DNA from: an uncultured Lachnospiraceae bacterium
Lineage (GTDB): Bacteria > Bacillota > Clostridia > Lachnospirales > Lachnospiraceae
Direction: 5' to 3'
DNA length: 7,783 nt
Assembly (NCBI GenBank): GCA_937901625.1
Contig: CALDIE010000115.1
Location: 1-7,783 of the forward strand
Shown: one piece after another, positions 7,646-7,783 of the stretch
Layout: each line of letters begins with the position of its first letter
How positions within the stretch are numbered: position 1 is the stretch's first letter
The notes under the pieces: generated by a model
Database searches by the model: none
The model's input: the letters and a program-made list of their open reading frames with translations, nothing else
What the model was told of the DNA's origin: nothing
Made by a program: the position numbers and the translations under genes

Positions 7646-7769
7646 GCAGGAGATCCTCATGATACTGGGAGGTCTTAAAGATACACTGATCATTGTGGTA
7701 TTGTCTACCTTGTTCGGGTACCTGATCGGACTTCCGGCAGGCGTTGTGCTGGCCGTGACAGACAAAGAC
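7635..7769 (+). CDS. metI: MetI methionine ABC permease, N-terminal fragment
   Basis: Only the first 45 codons are present before the sequence becomes adapter. The ATG at 7635 overlaps the last 11 nt of metN in another frame, and GGAGG (7621-7625) lies 9 nt upstream, inside metN, suggesting translational coupling. The fragment begins MLSEQEILMILGGLKDTL and runs into a first membrane segment (about residues 17-41) with the GLPAGVVLAVT stretch that resembles the MetI family at this place. The EAA loop and remaining membrane segments are outside the window. Identity rests on this short N-terminus plus the metQ-metN-metI gene order. The frame stays open to 7783, but codons after D45 are encoded by the adapter-like sequence and should be ignored. 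Confidence 0.85.
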
Positions 7770-7783
7770 AGATCGGAAGAGCG
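7770..7783. other. Illumina adapter remnant at contig end
   Basis: AGATCGGAAGAGCG is identical to the start of a standard Illumina adapter (the common 13-mer AGATCGGAAGAGC plus G, as on the read-2 side). It is the last sequence in the window. A 14-base exact match at the very end is best explained by untrimmed reads in the assembly, not by genomic sequence. Confidence 0.93.

Overview
The window looks like the end of a metagenomic or draft-genome contig from a Gram-positive, anaerobic Clostridia-type bacterium, most likely Lachnospiraceae (Roseburia/Blautia-like). This rests on purine-rich AAAGGAG-type ribosome binding sites, moderate GC, a cytoplasmic GH36 of the Geobacillus AgaB type next to a GH2 beta-mannosidase, and a lipoprotein-anchored MetQ. 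The taxonomic call is inference from protein style, not a search result.

All genes are on the + strand, in two transcription blocks. Block 1 (1-5371) holds the 3' part of a Nudix hydrolase resembling ADP-ribose pyrophosphatase, a GH2 beta-mannosidase and a GH36 alpha-galactosidase. The gaps are short (48 and 22 nt), with no terminator between the genes, and a strong intrinsic terminator (5392-5428) closes the block. Neither glycosidase has a signal peptide. They probably finish imported galacto-manno-oligosaccharides inside the cell: the GH36 removes alpha-1,6-galactose side groups and the GH2 removes terminal beta-mannose. No transporter, mannanase or mannosyl-phosphorylase is visible to confirm the substrate.

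Block 2 (about 5470 to the end) is a methionine ABC uptake operon, metQ-metN-metI, in which metI is cut off by the window end. Its upstream region is the most informative non-coding stretch. It holds a perfect 8+8 bp palindrome with a T-N11-A core, a weaker second copy 23 bp downstream, then a -35/extended -10 promoter with a 17-bp spacer. The palindrome is centred near -66, which is the usual layout of a LysR-type activator target. A short leader follows, with a perfect 8-bp hairpin just before the metQ ribosome binding site.

The last 14 bases (7770-7783) match the Illumina adapter sequence exactly and are almost certainly not biological, so the metI reading frame should be trusted only to about base 7769. 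I found no mobile element, CRISPR array, RNA gene or undescribed multi-gene system. The window is mostly ordinary metabolic and transport genes.
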